From: Pascua guehoae
Lineage: Eukaryota; Basidiomycota; Tremellomycetes; Trichosporonales; Trichosporonaceae
NCBI GenBank assembly: GCA_001600415.1
Contig: BCJX01000001.1
Span: 1,162,303 to 1,226,302 of the forward strand
Reading direction: 5' to 3'
DNA length: 64,000 bases
Shown here: positions 9,871-24,087 of the stretch, in pieces
Position numbering within the stretch: position 1 is the stretch's first letter
How the letters are laid out: every line of letters begins with the position of its first letter
Notes under the pieces: generated by a model
Told to the model about the DNA's origin: nothing
Databases searched by the model: none
Seen by the model: only the letters and a program-made list of their open reading frames with translations
Program-made: the position numbers and the translations under genes

Positions 9871-12800
9871 ATGCCCGCGGCATCGGCGCGCACGTCGCCC
9901 GCCCCCGGACCTGCGCCGGCGTCGCTCGCGCACTTTGTCATCTTCAACCCGACGCTGGCGCTGCGCAAGCGCGATGCGGGTGCGGCGAGTGGTGCTGGCG
10001 CTGGTGCTGGTGTGGGTGCCAGTGCGGCTACGGGTGGTGTGAAAGCTGGAGGCGATGGCGTCGGCGATGCAGTTAGCTCGACCGAAGATACGAGTGTGAC
10101 GGGCGCACGTCCGAGCGCGGAGCACACGGACGCAAACGTCGCCAAGGAAGCTGAGGATGCCGACGCCGTCCCCCCAGCGTACAATGACACGGCATCGCCA
10201 GCGGCGCCCCCAGCCCCAACGCCGGCCCCACCACCAAAACCCCCGCACCAGCCCGTGGCGGACCCGGGACTGCGGAACCGCGACCTCGAAGAGGATATCC
10301 GCGACGCGTCCCAGATTGTCTTTTACACGTCGCGCGAAGCCGGCGGCGTGAGCCGCAACACGATGCTGCGGCAGGTCGGGCTCGCGAAAGGGTTGATGGG
10401 GTTTGCCGAGTGAGTATGTGTGAGGTCGGTGGCGTTCGATGTCGGCGGGAGCACGAGCTTGGGGAGCGGGTGTGTGCCATTGGCTGCTGCGAGCTGTCGT
10501 CGGCTCTGGGATCGGCGTAAGCGATGTTGGCGGCGGGGGGAGTTGTGAGTGGGGGCAAGAGGTCATTAGGCGTACGAGACTGGCCTCGGCTGCGTTACAG
10601 CTCGGCTAGCTGGCTTGAGCTGTGCTGCCCCGTTGCGAGCAGAGTGGGCCATATCTGCCAAGTTGCCATGAGCAGTATGCTGTCGGTGCTGTCATTGTCA
10701 TGACGTTGTTGGCGCCGACGTTCATGTCGCCGCCGCGCTCGTGACCATCCTCCGTGCACCTTCGACCCAAGGTTCCATAACATGCACCCCATGCCAGCGT
10801 CCACGCCTACTCACACGCCGTTGCCCGCACCTGACACGAGACCCCCGGACAAACACCGTTGACATCGTGCTGACTTGTAGCATGGCCACTGGCCCCACCG
10901 AGTCAACAGACGAGCCAAATTTCTGGGCTGTCCACTCGCACCAACAACGGATGGTGGTGTACTCGCCCGAGCCGGACTGGTTCATCTACATTGTGCGTGT
11001 CGTGTGTGACAGCTGCACCTTCGCCTGCAGAACAGGATGGACCCGAGCACCACATGTTCACCTTGCCTGTTCCGACAACCACTGACGTGTCTGACACGAC
11101 CCTTGCTGACAGCAGTGCGTCAAGCTCGCGCACGACGGGACGGGGGAAGGGACGTCACAGGGCGTCTCGGATCGCATGCTCGTTGATGGGCTGAAGCGGG
11201 GGTATGAAGATTTCTGCGTGAGTGACTCAGTCTGGGCTGCAGCAAGATATCATTTCTGGCTCGACGCGACGGCTTTTTGTCTGCTTGGGCAACTCACACG
11301 CCCCTCTGGCACACCTTTGCTGCTTCCTTGCACTCCCGCGATGCTCCCTTGCACTCCCCTTGCCTTTTTGCCCTACCGTCGCTTACCCCCAGCTCCTCCA
11401 CCTGTCTCTCGGCTCTCAGCTACCCCCAACACCCGCCCTCTCCTCCCTCCTCGAGCGCTACTGGACACGTTTTGCTCTCTCGTTTGAGACGACATACCTC
11501 GTCTCTCCGCCATCACTGACGACGTGGATCGGGGGTCACCCCCCCGAGCCAGATACCCCTCGCCTCACTTCTGCCCTCAACGAGTTTGCGTCCACCCTCC
11601 CTGTTGGGTCGGGCGCGGGGCTGCTGTCCCCATCCCAGCCCCTGGCGCACATTGGTGACGTGCACACATCCGGTTCCTCCAGCGGAGCCCTCTACCGCCT
11701 CCTCAACACGCACCTCACCGCATCACTACCCCCGGACCCTCCCCCAGACAAGGTGGACAAGGACAAGGGTGACCGCCAAACCCTCGGCTTTGGATTCGGC
11801 CGCCGCAAGCACGGGAGAACCGAAAGCGCCTCGTCAGCGCGCAGCCTCAACCACCCCCCAAATACACCATCGCACGTGCGCAGCGGGAGCCAGGGGCTCG
11901 CCGCCCCGACTCCGGAATCGCGCAAGTCGAGCTGGGCACCGTTTTCCTCACCCCTCGCGTGGGTCGGGTTGGGCACTTCTGCGCCCGTGTCCCGCAACGT
12001 CACACCCGCTCCCAAGCCCGCCCCAAAGCCTGCGCCACCAAAGCCTGTCCCAAAGATTGCGACTCCGACCCCCGCGGCGCCGGTCGCTGTCCCCCGCGTG
12101 ACGGCTGTGGCGTCCGCCGAGGCGTCGGCCGCTGCCACGCCCGAGTCGTCGAGCGGGTCGCACAAGAGCAGGTGGTCACTGGGGCTCGGACTCGGGCAGG
12201 TCGGCGCCGCGCTCGGATTGGGGGGAAACAAGGAGAGTGGGGACAAGGAGGAGTCTGGAGAGCACAAGGGAGAGGAGAGCGACAAGGAGGCCAAGGAAAC
12301 CAAGGAGGCTGCGGCGACAGAGAACGTTCCAAACGAGAACGCATCGAAAGAGGACGAGTCGAAAGAGGATAAGCAAGACGATGGCAAGGAGGACGCCGGC
12401 ACCAGCAAGGAGGAAGCGTCCGACAATGATAAGAGTCAACAGACGACTGAAGAGGTTACCGGCCAGGCATCTGACGAGAATGCGCCTTCGAGCGGTGACG
12501 AGGGGTTCGATGCGTCCAAGGATGCTCGAGCCGACAGCGGCAAACCGGCCGAGCAGGCATCTCCCGACAAGAACGAGTCTGACCCAGCTACACCACAAGC
12601 AGCCGGCAAGGAGCAACCTCCCGCCGCACCGAGTCCAGCACCGTCAGAGCCCAGCCCCCCAGCAGAGCCCGCCGACGCCTCCCCGGTGGCTACCTCTCCA
12701 CCCAGTCCGTCGTCCACCGCCGACAGTACGGCGCCGACGATATTGCAGCCCGTAGCCCTGCCCGAATTAGCCGCGGCGGTCGAAGGCCGCGTGGATCTAA

Positions 12801-13741
12801 CGTGGGCCGGGCGGCTAGTGTGGATTGGCGGCGTGGAGCGGCGGGTGGTTTGGGTTATTGTGAGTTTTCAAGTGAAGGGAAGGGGCAGAGGGGACAGGGG
12901 ACGCGTGTGTCTTTCCCCATCCGCGTGGAGTGAGACGAGTTTGGACGTTTGGACGTTTGGACGTTTAGGAATGGGCTTGGCAACTCCAGACGTTCAGAGT
13001 GACGGTCCGAGACGTGTAAGAGAAGTCTTGGAAATACGTTGAGAAGACAGCCTTCTGAGCGTGATGGTGATAAGCTTGGAGAGAGATGGGTGTGGAAATC
13101 CGTTGTTTTGCCAGACACGTTGCGCGGACGCTAACAGCCAGCGCGACAAGCTCCTCCTCTTTGTGCTGCTTCCCGACACGCGCGAGTGGCTACCGGCGAA
13201 CGAAGCGACGCTCGCGCTCTTCGCAGCCGTGCACAAGGCTGTCGCCGACGAGGTCGCGGCGGGGATTGGGGACAAGGACAAGGACGAGCGGGACGACAAG
13301 AACGACAAGGACAATGAGAGAGACAAAGAGAGGGACCACAAGGAGCGCGAGCGCGAACGCGAACGCAAGGTCAAGCCGGCCGACGGGGCCGCGAGTCCCC
13401 GCCCGCGCGGGCGCGACGACGCGACACTGTATGCGTGCGCCGACGTGCTCGAGCGCCAAGGGCGCGTGGACGCGCGCGACGGCGGGGTGCTCGTCGAGCT
13501 CCGCGACGTGCTCGCCGACCACCTGGGCGTGGGCGAGGTGTACGCGCAGGCGCCGAGCGGGCGCTTTGCCGTCGCGAAACTTGCGCGTGGAGGAGGCGGA
13601 GGAGAAGAGAAGCAGGCGTCGGGCCTCGTGCAGGTCGGGCACGGCGAGCTGTTTGTGCTCACGGCCAAAGACGCGAGTCTGACCGATGCCGAAAAGGCCG
13701 TAAGGGCGTACGCGTATGCGCGGCCCGAGTTTACATCGTGA
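9871..13741 (+). CDS. CCZ1: vacuolar fusion protein CCZ1 (Rab7 GEF subunit)
   Basis: Exons 9871-10409, 10881-10992, 11116-11217, 11393-12859 and 13142-13741 give 939 aa. The N-terminus carries the CCZ1/INTU longin pattern: LAHFVIFNPTLALRKRD near residue 28, DASQIVFYTSRE near 145 and RQVGLAKGLMGFAD near 168. EPDWFIYICVKLAHDG, LKRGYEDFC and LLERYWTRFALSFETTYL follow. The last exon has RDKLLLFVLLPDTREW and VKASGLVQVG-type strands of the C-terminal longin domain. In yeast, Ccz1 pairs with Mon1 to activate the Rab Ypt7 on late endosomes and autophagosomes. Residues about 350-700 are a Pro/Ser then Lys/Glu-rich disordered insertion, which makes the protein longer than yeast Ccz1 (704 aa). The third exon junction is chosen by homology; an alternative acceptor exists near 11030. 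Confidence 0.85.
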
Positions 13742-13980
13742 AAATGGATACAATGTGTGCATGTCTAGATAAAATGCCCGGGGGGGCGGGGTAACGAGTG
13801 GGCGGACGGGTAAGCGACAAGCCACCCATCCTTGTGGCGGCGCATCCTCGGTTTGTGGCCTCGCATGTAGCCTCGGCTTGCGTCGCGGACAAGGTGTGGT
13901 CGCTGCAGTCTGGGCGAAAGTCCACCGCACCGTACGCAGCCGCAGCGGCGTACCGACTTGGCTCGGCTTGTTGTCGCGCC

Positions 13981-15727
13981 TCACTTGTTGTGCCAAATAA
14001 GCGTCTTGAGGTCCTTCCACGTCTCCGACTCGTGGTACAGGTACCGCATACTGTTGACGATACCGGGCTGGAGGCGCTCGCCGCGGTGGCGGAACATGTA
14101 CATGACGGCGGCCCATGAGAGGGACGCGATAATGGCAAAGGGGACGGGGGCGGGCGGGATCGGGCGCGGGTTGGCGGCCGGTGATGTGAGCGGGGGCAGG
14201 GGGTGGTCGAGCGGCTGGAAGGGGTATTTGGGCGGCGTGGGCGACGTGCTGTACAGGCGCGGGATAAAGGAGAGGATGGCACGGGACATGATGTAGAGGA
14301 CGATTTGCTCGTTGATCTGGGGGTTAGCTCGTTGCGAGGAAGGGAGGGAGAGCGTGGTGAGATGCAAAGACGGGGGACGGAGAAGACCCGGGGCTGGTAG
14401 CGATGGAGCGGCGGGACAGGAAGCAGGACAGGAAGCAGACACAGAGAGTAGAGGTGAGGCCGAACCCCTGCAAACAGAGATGAGACATAACCAGGCAAGG
14501 CCGAAACTTGGCACGATGGGTTGGGAATGGAGGAGTGAACGCGGGAGCGAGGGTGTGGAGACAGTGACCCAAGTTGGGGCGGAGAAACGGGGAGACACAG
14601 GACCGGGAGGGACAGCATGGACGCAAGGACTTGGAGATGTGGTGACTCCGAGGCCGTGCACACGAGCATCAAGCACAAACAACTCGCAATGAGAGGTTGC
14701 AACGCAACCCGCAACATGCAACCCCGCATCGCACGGTTCGGCTCGCCGGTTTCGGGTAAGCCTCGGCTTCCGGCAACGGGTTTGATCTGCCGCATCGGCT
14801 ACCACCGGCGCCACCCACGCCGGCGGCGCCATGGAGCGGCCTTTATCGCGCCTGCGTGCGGTATCGTGGAGACAGACGCAGGTCAATGTCGCCGAGTCGT
14901 ACGCGGGCTGGCACAATGGCATGGCGTCGACGGACACGACGAGCGGTGCAGTTTGGATCATGGGGCACGGTCTTGGGCTCCTGGAAAGCAACAGGGGCAT
15001 GTCCACCTATCAGAGCCAGTAGGACAGGCAGCCCCCGTCTTTCGCGGACATGGCACATGTTTCGCACTGGCACTGATACTCGGGGACGACGCACCGACCG
15101 CGATATGCAGCCCGCTTCCGGCGTCTGGCGGAGACGGGGCCAGTGGCGCCCGTGGCCAAACGCCGAAACACACCACTCCGGGCCACGCCGGCATGCTCCC
15201 ATCTCGCTGAGGGGAGAGAAGAAAAGAAAAAAACGTCCACCTGCCGCCGACCACGACCGTCGACGACTGCCACGGGCCCCACAGGCCACTCATACCGACC
15301 TCCCACCCACTCCCACCCCCAAGCGGGACTCTTTCACTCACCGGCGTGCGATCGCCAAAGACGGCATATCCACCAATACCGCCGGCGATAAACGTGTCGA
15401 GATCTCGCTCCTTGCCACCGTTGAGCTTGCGCTGGACGAGGAGCATGAGCTTGTAAATGGTGACAAACTTTGCGAGGCTCATGGCATGCGTGCGCGTCGC
15501 GGTGAGGATGCCGTGGATGCGGGTCGGCCATGGCTTGTGCGAAAAGAGGGCCGCCATGACGAGCGCGTGCGGAAAGCGCACCTTTACGCCGTAGACGATG
15601 CCGTTGCGCGCGCCCTTGAGCACCGCGAGCGCATCGTGGTTGGCGGGGCTTCCAGTTAGTACAAGCACCTGCGGGGTGGGGTGGCTTACTTCATGATGAA
15701 CCGCTGGATGGCGCCCGAGAGAGTCAT
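13981..15727 (-). CDS. peroxisomal membrane protein PXMP4/PMP24-like
   Basis: Exons 15690-15727, 15342-15648 and 13981-14316 give 226 aa, close to the usual about 212 aa. Diagnostic blocks are GARNGIVYGVKVRFPHALVM (near residue 24), THAMSLAKFVTIYKLML, FIAGGIGGYAVFGDRTPINE, IVLYIMSRAILSF and the C-terminal RLQPGIVNSMRYLYHES. These match the PXMP4 family within the Tim17/22/23/PMP24 superfamily, an integral peroxisomal membrane protein of unsettled function. The second intron (14317-15341) is 1025 nt, far longer than any other intron here. It has a normal GTGAGT donor and a CTAACCCCCAG end, and splicing it out joins conserved FGDRTP to INEQIVLY exactly. The gene is convergent with CCZ1 (239 bp apart) and divergent from the DPP5-like gene. 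Confidence 0.9.
14317..15341 (-). other. 1025-nt intron of the PXMP4-like gene
   Basis: It is bounded by GTGAGT and CTAACCCCCAG. No exon, RNA gene or mobile element could be recognised inside; open frames on either strand look like chance. A short direct repeat GGACAGGAAGCA occurs at about 14415-14440. Confidence 0.6.
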
Positions 15728-16496
15728 CGTGGGCCGTGAGCGGGGGGTAAGCGCAGAGGGAGAGTGGGGGCGGCGGTGCCAATGGCAATGACGGCGTTGG
15801 TGGCTGCGCGGGTGATGGCGGTGACAATGGCGTTGGCGTTGGTGGTGATGGCAGACTTTGTATCTCCAAAGCGGGTCGCTACTCGGTCGCTCGCACTTTG
15901 CCGTGATGTCAACTTGAACAGAGATGCAAGATGGCAGATGACACTGATGCGGGCCAGTGCATAAACGCATGCGGAGGCGGCATGTGGGTGGGGTCTGACA
16001 TTCCGGCAACCCAGAGGTCAACTTTACCCGGCTGGCGCGCAAATCCTCTGTGCCGCCTTGCGGCGATTGCGGGCCACATGCATGCATGCATGCATGCTGG
16101 GTCGGTCTAATGCGTCAGCCAAATGGACACACACTGTGACGGGCCCAAATAAAAAACCCTTCTCGTACACGGCCGCCGCCGCCGCCCTACACCCTTCGGC
16201 GTACGGCCGTACGCCATCAGCATGAGGGTTAGTTCAACCACCATGGCACACCCACGATTCGGCCATCCAGGATCCAGGAATGCCATAGCCACGTGGGAGA
16301 TATGGGGACCCCACAAGGTGGCATGCATGGCATGACAACGACATCATCGACAAACCATGTGCACCATGTGGTTGCAGCAGAGGTTGGCAACCCAACCCAA
16401 ACGCCCAGTGTCGTCACTTGTCTACTAACTGGTCTCACACTCTACCACACTACCACCACCTCGCGGCCAGCCATCAACCCACTCGCATCCACCGCC
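15728..16496. promoter_or_regulatory. bidirectional promoter region PXMP4-like / DPP5-like
   Basis: A 769-bp interval lies between the two divergent ATGs. It contains an AATAAAAAAC A-rich element at about 16149 and a CATG microsatellite at about 16077-16097. No gene was seen. Confidence 0.5.
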
Positions 16497-19448
16497 ATGG
16501 TGGCCAAACAGGCAGCCCTCGCCGCACTCGCAGCCATGAGTGCCCTCAACAGCTCGGGGCAGTTTACGCCCGTCGACATGCTCACCACGCCGCGCCCACA
16601 GCCAGCCATTGCAGCGCCGGGCGGCAAGCATGCGCTGAGCGTCGTCGATCAGTGGAACGACAAGACGGACGTGTGAGTTTGGCGGTATTCATTGAGGGTG
16701 ACGTGGGCAACGTGCGCTGTCGTAACAGGCACTGCGTACGGCTCTGTTCTGCCTGCTCGTGCTCTCGGGCCACACCTAGCTCACACCCAGCACGACGCGC
16801 ACCGTATACCTGCTCACACCCGGCGACGCGTCCGCCGCGCCCAAGAAGCTCTTCTCCTCGCCGACAGCGGACGCGAAAGAGTTCCTCTGGCTCTCGTCGA
16901 CAGTCGCGGCGTACGTCAACGGCTCGGCCCTCCTCCACTTTAGCATCGACAGCAAGGACAAGAAGGGCAGCGACGACGACGACGGCGAGCACGATGCCGC
17001 CGCGCCCAAGACGATGCACATCCTCGACTTTCCCGCCGGCACCGAACCCAGCTCGCTCAAGTACGAGCCCGAGAGCCACACGCTCGCCTTCTCGGCCGCC
17101 GTCTGGGGACCCGACGGCGCGCTCGACGACACGGAAGCGCGGGACGAGGAGTATGCCGACCGCGGCGACACGGGCGTCGTCTTTGACAACCTGTTTGTGC
17201 GCCACTGGGACACGTGGCGGACCCCGGGGAGGGTGTACACGCTCGCTGCGACGACGCTCAACCGCCGCAAGAACAACGAGGGCGACGACGAGTTTGTCGT
17301 CGGCGACATGGCCAAGGGCCGCACGTTTACTAATCTCCTCAAGGGTACCGGACTGGTGAGTCACGCGTCGTGGTCGCGGTCGTGCGTCGCGTATCGCGCA
17401 CGTCTGCGTTGTGCATCTGTGTCTGCAGTTCTATTTGAATCGCGATGCGCGCTGGGAGAAATCTTGGCAGGCCGTCGATCGCTGCAGGCACGGCGTGTCC
17501 GTGGCATATTCCATCCCCACTTGCTTGAACATTGCCAACCCCCCAGTACTCGCAGATGGACCCCATCGGCGACTTTACGCTCTCGCCAACGCACGTTGCC
17601 GTTGCACTCAAACCGCCGCACTTGAACTCCGCGATCCACACACGTGTGGAAGTCTACCTCATTCAGCTCGACTCGCCCGGCGCGCGCCCGCTGCAGCTCA
17701 CCACGGGCTCGCAGGGCGCCGTTGCGAGCGTGACGTTTTCGCCAGACTACCGCAAGCTCGCGTGGCTCGAAATGGCCAAGGACGGGTACGAGAGCGACCG
17801 CAACGTTGTGGTGGTGCACACGCTCGGCGGGGACGGTGCCAAGATTGGCGACTCGCGGCGGTGGACGTCAGAGTGGGACCGCTCGCCGTCGACTGTCGTG
17901 TGGGCGAAAGACTCGGACTCACTCTACCTCCTCGCGAGCTCAAAGGGCAAGGTGCTCCCGTACCACATCAAGGGCCCCGGGCGCCTCCCAACGCCGCTCG
18001 CGTTCAAGCACGCCACGAGCGCAATTGCCCAGCTCTCGTCGGACACGTTCCTCCTCTCGACATCGAGCATGACGTCGCCGACCGAAATCTTCTTCCTCGA
18101 CCTCTTTGACGAGCCCGGCCGCGACCCCCACAAGCAGCCCGCCGAGGACACTCGCCAGGTCACGCACTATGCGACAAAGCACATTGGTGGCCGTCTCGAC
18201 GAGCACAAGCCCGAAGAAATCTGGTTCAAGGGCGAGGACGGCCGGCCCGTCATGGCGTGGGTCCTCAAGCCGCGCGGATTCAAGGCAGATGACAAGAGCA
18301 AGTGGCCCATGGGTGAGTTGTTCAAGTGGCTGCCGGCGTGGCACGCAACGAGTCATAGTTTCAGACCCACATGCTAACGGTGCAGCCTTCCTCATTCAGT
18401 AAGCCTAAACCCCTGCCTCTCCTCAGTCTTTAGTGTTCCTCCCACTCACACCGCAGCGGCGGACCCCAGGGCGCATGGGAGGACTCATGGTCGACACGCT
18501 GGAACCCAGCCGTGTACGCGAGCGCGGGCTACTTTGTCGTCGCCGTCAACCCCACGGGCTCGACCGGCTACGGACAGGACTTTGTGGATCGCATCCAGAC
18601 CCACTGGGGCGACAGGCCGTACCAGGACCTGCTTGCTGGTTACCGCGCCGCCCTTGACCGCTTCCCCCAGGTGAGTAGAAGTGGAGTGGATCATGGACGG
18701 GCCAATGGTCTGTATGGTTACGCGACCCTTTTCCCAGCTCGCGACCGTCGTTCTTCTTTGGACATCGCTCTCCCTGGAACACGGCTCACACCCAGATTGA
18801 CTCTGAGCGCACCGCTGCCCTCGGCGCATCGTACGGCGGGTACATGATCAACTGGATCAACGGCCACAACGCGTTTGGCTTCAAGGCGCTCGTGTACCAC
18901 GACGGCATCTTTGATACGACCTACACGTACTACGCGACCGAGGAGGTCTACTTCCCCAACCAGGAATTTGATGGCAACCCGACGACCGCCCGTGCCAACT
19001 TTGAGCGCTGGAACCCGGCCAACTTTGTGCAGGAGTGGAGCACGCCGCAGCTTGTCATCCAGGGCGGCAAGGGTGAGTCGGAGAGCCAGAGTAAAAGCGA
19101 GAGCATGAGCTCGACCCAAAACCAGGGCGAGAGCAAACCCCGACGACTCCACGGGCCACCCTCCACACCCCACACCTGCTGACATGACCCAGACTTCCGC
19201 CTCGACGAATCCCAGGCAATCTCGACCTTTACCGCGCTCCAGCTGCAGGGCGTCCCAAGCCGCTTCCTCTACTTTGCCGACGAAAACCACTGGGTCCTCA
19301 AGCCGAAAAACTCGCGCCGCTGGCACGTGAGTATTCAGCGCGCAGCGCAGGGCAGGCAGACACGAGCTGACAACCCCAGCACGAGGTGTTGCGCTGGCTC
19401 GACGAGTGGGTCGGAGACAAGGACAAGGCCGCCCCCAACGGCGCGTAG
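16497..19448 (+). CDS. S9 prolyl-oligopeptidase family, dipeptidyl-peptidase V-like
   Basis: Eight exons: 16497-16672, 16791-17355, 17547-18312, 18386-18398, 18457-18670, 18796-19072, 19193-19326 and 19380-19448, giving 737 aa. The N-terminal two thirds form the beta-propeller part (TTRTVYLLTPGD, EFLWLSSTVAAYVNGSALL, WRTPGRVYTLAATTL). The C-terminal alpha/beta hydrolase has [36 protein letters not shown], nucleophile Ser590 in GASYGGY, Asp671 after QGG-K and His703 in ADENHWVL. This order matches fungal dipeptidyl-peptidase V, which removes X-Ala and similar dipeptides. The N-terminus is Ala-rich but not a clear signal peptide, so a cytosolic location is as likely as secretion. Exon 4 is a 13-nt micro-exon just before the HGGP motif. 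Confidence 0.9.
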
Positions 19449-20584
19449 ACGTAGATGCTAGAAGAGGTGTCGTGGACAGTGAGCCAAAGGCGTGTCGTAT
19501 CAAGTGCAAGTACAATACAAATGCAAAGGAAGTTTGGAAGGCGAGGGGGTATTTGGCCTATCTGGCGAGTGCAAGGCTAACCAAGGCGTACGGTCAAGGG
19601 TAGCAGTTTGGGGACCCAGGTGAACGGCGAGTGACCTCCTAACGCTCTGGTGTTCCCGCGGTCGCCGGGTGCGCAATGTCCACGCGGTGGCCATTGCCAC
19701 TGACCCAGGCATTCACGTGCACACGCATGTTGGGAGAAGCACCGACCATTGCACCGTGGGCCAGCGGATTCAACGCCGATACTCATAAAGCCCACGATCC
19801 CCTCGCCCATGGCACCCGTACCCCGGGTCGCGTTGGTGGGGCTCTGCGCTGTGCTTGAGATGGTCGACATGGCGGCGGCGACCCATCTGTCGGACTGATA
19901 CACCAAGAAGGTAAATCAGTCAGATATTTGCTCCAAGATTGTAACTGTGATTCGAGCAGAGAGTACTGTACCTCCAAGTCTTGTGATGCCTCTTTGCAGT
20001 TACCTACAACGCGTTAATTCTAATCTCAAACGTCGTCGGTGAAGTCGGAATGGCCCGAGCGCGAGCCATACCTCGCAACCCAAGTGAAGACTCGCTGATA
20101 GCGGACCAGCTTACCAAGACCAACCTCCAAATGATCCAGACAAGAAGATTGGCCAGCGGTTAAGAGCTCACTACCGTATGCTAGCAGACTGAGACCATAG
20201 CGGTACCAGCGCGTCAATGGCGGGTCGGGCGGGCTAGGCGGGTTTTCAAGGACCAGTACCGATGCGAGCAAACACTGGTACACGCCTCTAACTCCGGCCA
20301 ATTCCTATCCTCTTGCANATGCACATGACGGACAGCGCATTACTCGAGCAGTGCTCCCATCCAGCCTGGTCAGGACGTGCCTCGTCGCTTGCAGTGAATT
20401 GTCTTTGAATCACCCCTACCCTCCTGCCCCCGGCCTTTGCCTCCCAACAACAGTTCAGCGGCGGGGAACAGGGAGACAATCCTCTCGCTCATCGTGTCCC
20501 ATCGTGCTCAGCTCCGAGCTACACAGAGCAGACAACACTCCCCAGGCCGGCCCGCCACCACTCGCGCTGGTGACAAAGACACGT
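19449..20584. other. intergenic
   Basis: No gene recognised between the DPP5-like stop and tRNA-Pro. One ambiguous base is at 20318. Nothing further can be supported. Confidence 0.5.
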
Positions 20585-20689
20585 GCTCTCGTGGTGTAGT
20601 GGTTATCATACTCTCTTAGGGTTTAGTCGGTCCTAAGCTGGTGTCTTCCTGATTGGGAGTGGGCCCCGGTTCGAATCCGGGCGAGGGCC
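20585..20689 (+). tRNA. tRNA-Pro(AGG) with 32-nt intron
   Basis: Acceptor stem GCTCTCG pairs with CGAGGGC at 20682-20688, with discriminator C (20689). The A box is TGGTGTAGTGG and the B box GGTTCGAATCC. Anticodon stem CTCTC/GGGAG closes a loop with AGG at 20618-20620. The intron 20622-20653 sits at the canonical place one base after the anticodon and contains CCTAA, able to pair with the anticodon region TTAGG as in other eukaryotic pre-tRNAs. A TTTT Pol III stop follows at 20694-20697. Confidence 0.9.
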
Positions 20690-20749
20690 AACGTTTTGCT
20701 TCTTGTTGCTTGTATGTCGCTTGTGCCAAAAGCACAACCGAGGACGTTG

Positions 20750-20812
20750 GTGTGGGCGGGCGTGTGTGTGTGAGTGTGAGTGTGGGTGTGAGCGTGGGTG
20801 TGGGTGTGGACG
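20750..20812. repeat. GT-rich simple repeat
   Basis: Degenerate (GTGTGG/GTGTGA)n array about 60 bp downstream of tRNA-Pro. Confidence 0.8.
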
Positions 20813-21294
20813 CAGCAGTGATCAACTTTGGCTCCCGGGGTCTTTGTAAACCCCAGTGACATCCGAGCATGAGTTTCAAGTGTTTTGAGCGGGAACCAAA
20901 TCTTTTGGGTGATCAAAGCATCCTGGGTAGGTGTAGACCAAGCAAGGGTGATTCAGTAGTACCGTTTGATGACTTGCCGAGGTGCACCCCAGACAAGAGC
21001 AATTCCTGCCTCACGTCTAACCGCAGCTGTGGCCGCTAAGCACCCCCTCGGAGTCTCTTTTTGCCAGGCGAAGAGCCAAGGGGTCACGACACTGTGGCTA
21101 CTCTGGTCCCTGGCTCTACCTTCGTACGGTCATGCGGCTTTCGTAAAAATCTCACTCGATACATTTCAAGATTTTAACTATACGACATGTCGCAAGGACA
21201 GGGCCAGCATCGCCCGTGTATTTAAATATGTTCGTTTACTGTCCACGAACTCTAGCGACTGTCCGCCAATGCGCCTTTGCGCTCACAAACTGCC

Positions 21295-23950
<2,656 letters not shown>

Positions 23951-24078
23951 CGTGCCGAGATACACAGAGTGGAAAAAGAGTGTGTCGGCGTGGGCCACGG
24001 GGAGGAGAGGGGGAGGATGGGGGACCGGGGGGAGCGGCGAAGAGGGTGAGCGATAACGAGTAAAACAGGTGTGCTGAC

Positions 24079-24087
24079 TTATATAAG
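24079..24087 (-). promoter_or_regulatory. TATA box of the carboxylesterase gene
   Basis: CTTATATAA on the minus strand, about 130 bp upstream of the ATG at 23950. Confidence 0.6.

Noticed and set aside
10993..11115. Possible extra CCZ1 exon starting AACAGGATGGACC
   Set aside because: It would need a poor GTGTCT donor and breaks the conserved strand DWFIYI-CVKLAHDG, which joins cleanly if the whole segment is intron.
16077..16097. CATG repeat resembling a CRISPR or att-type repeat
   Set aside because: It is a plain microsatellite with no spacers and no associated genes.
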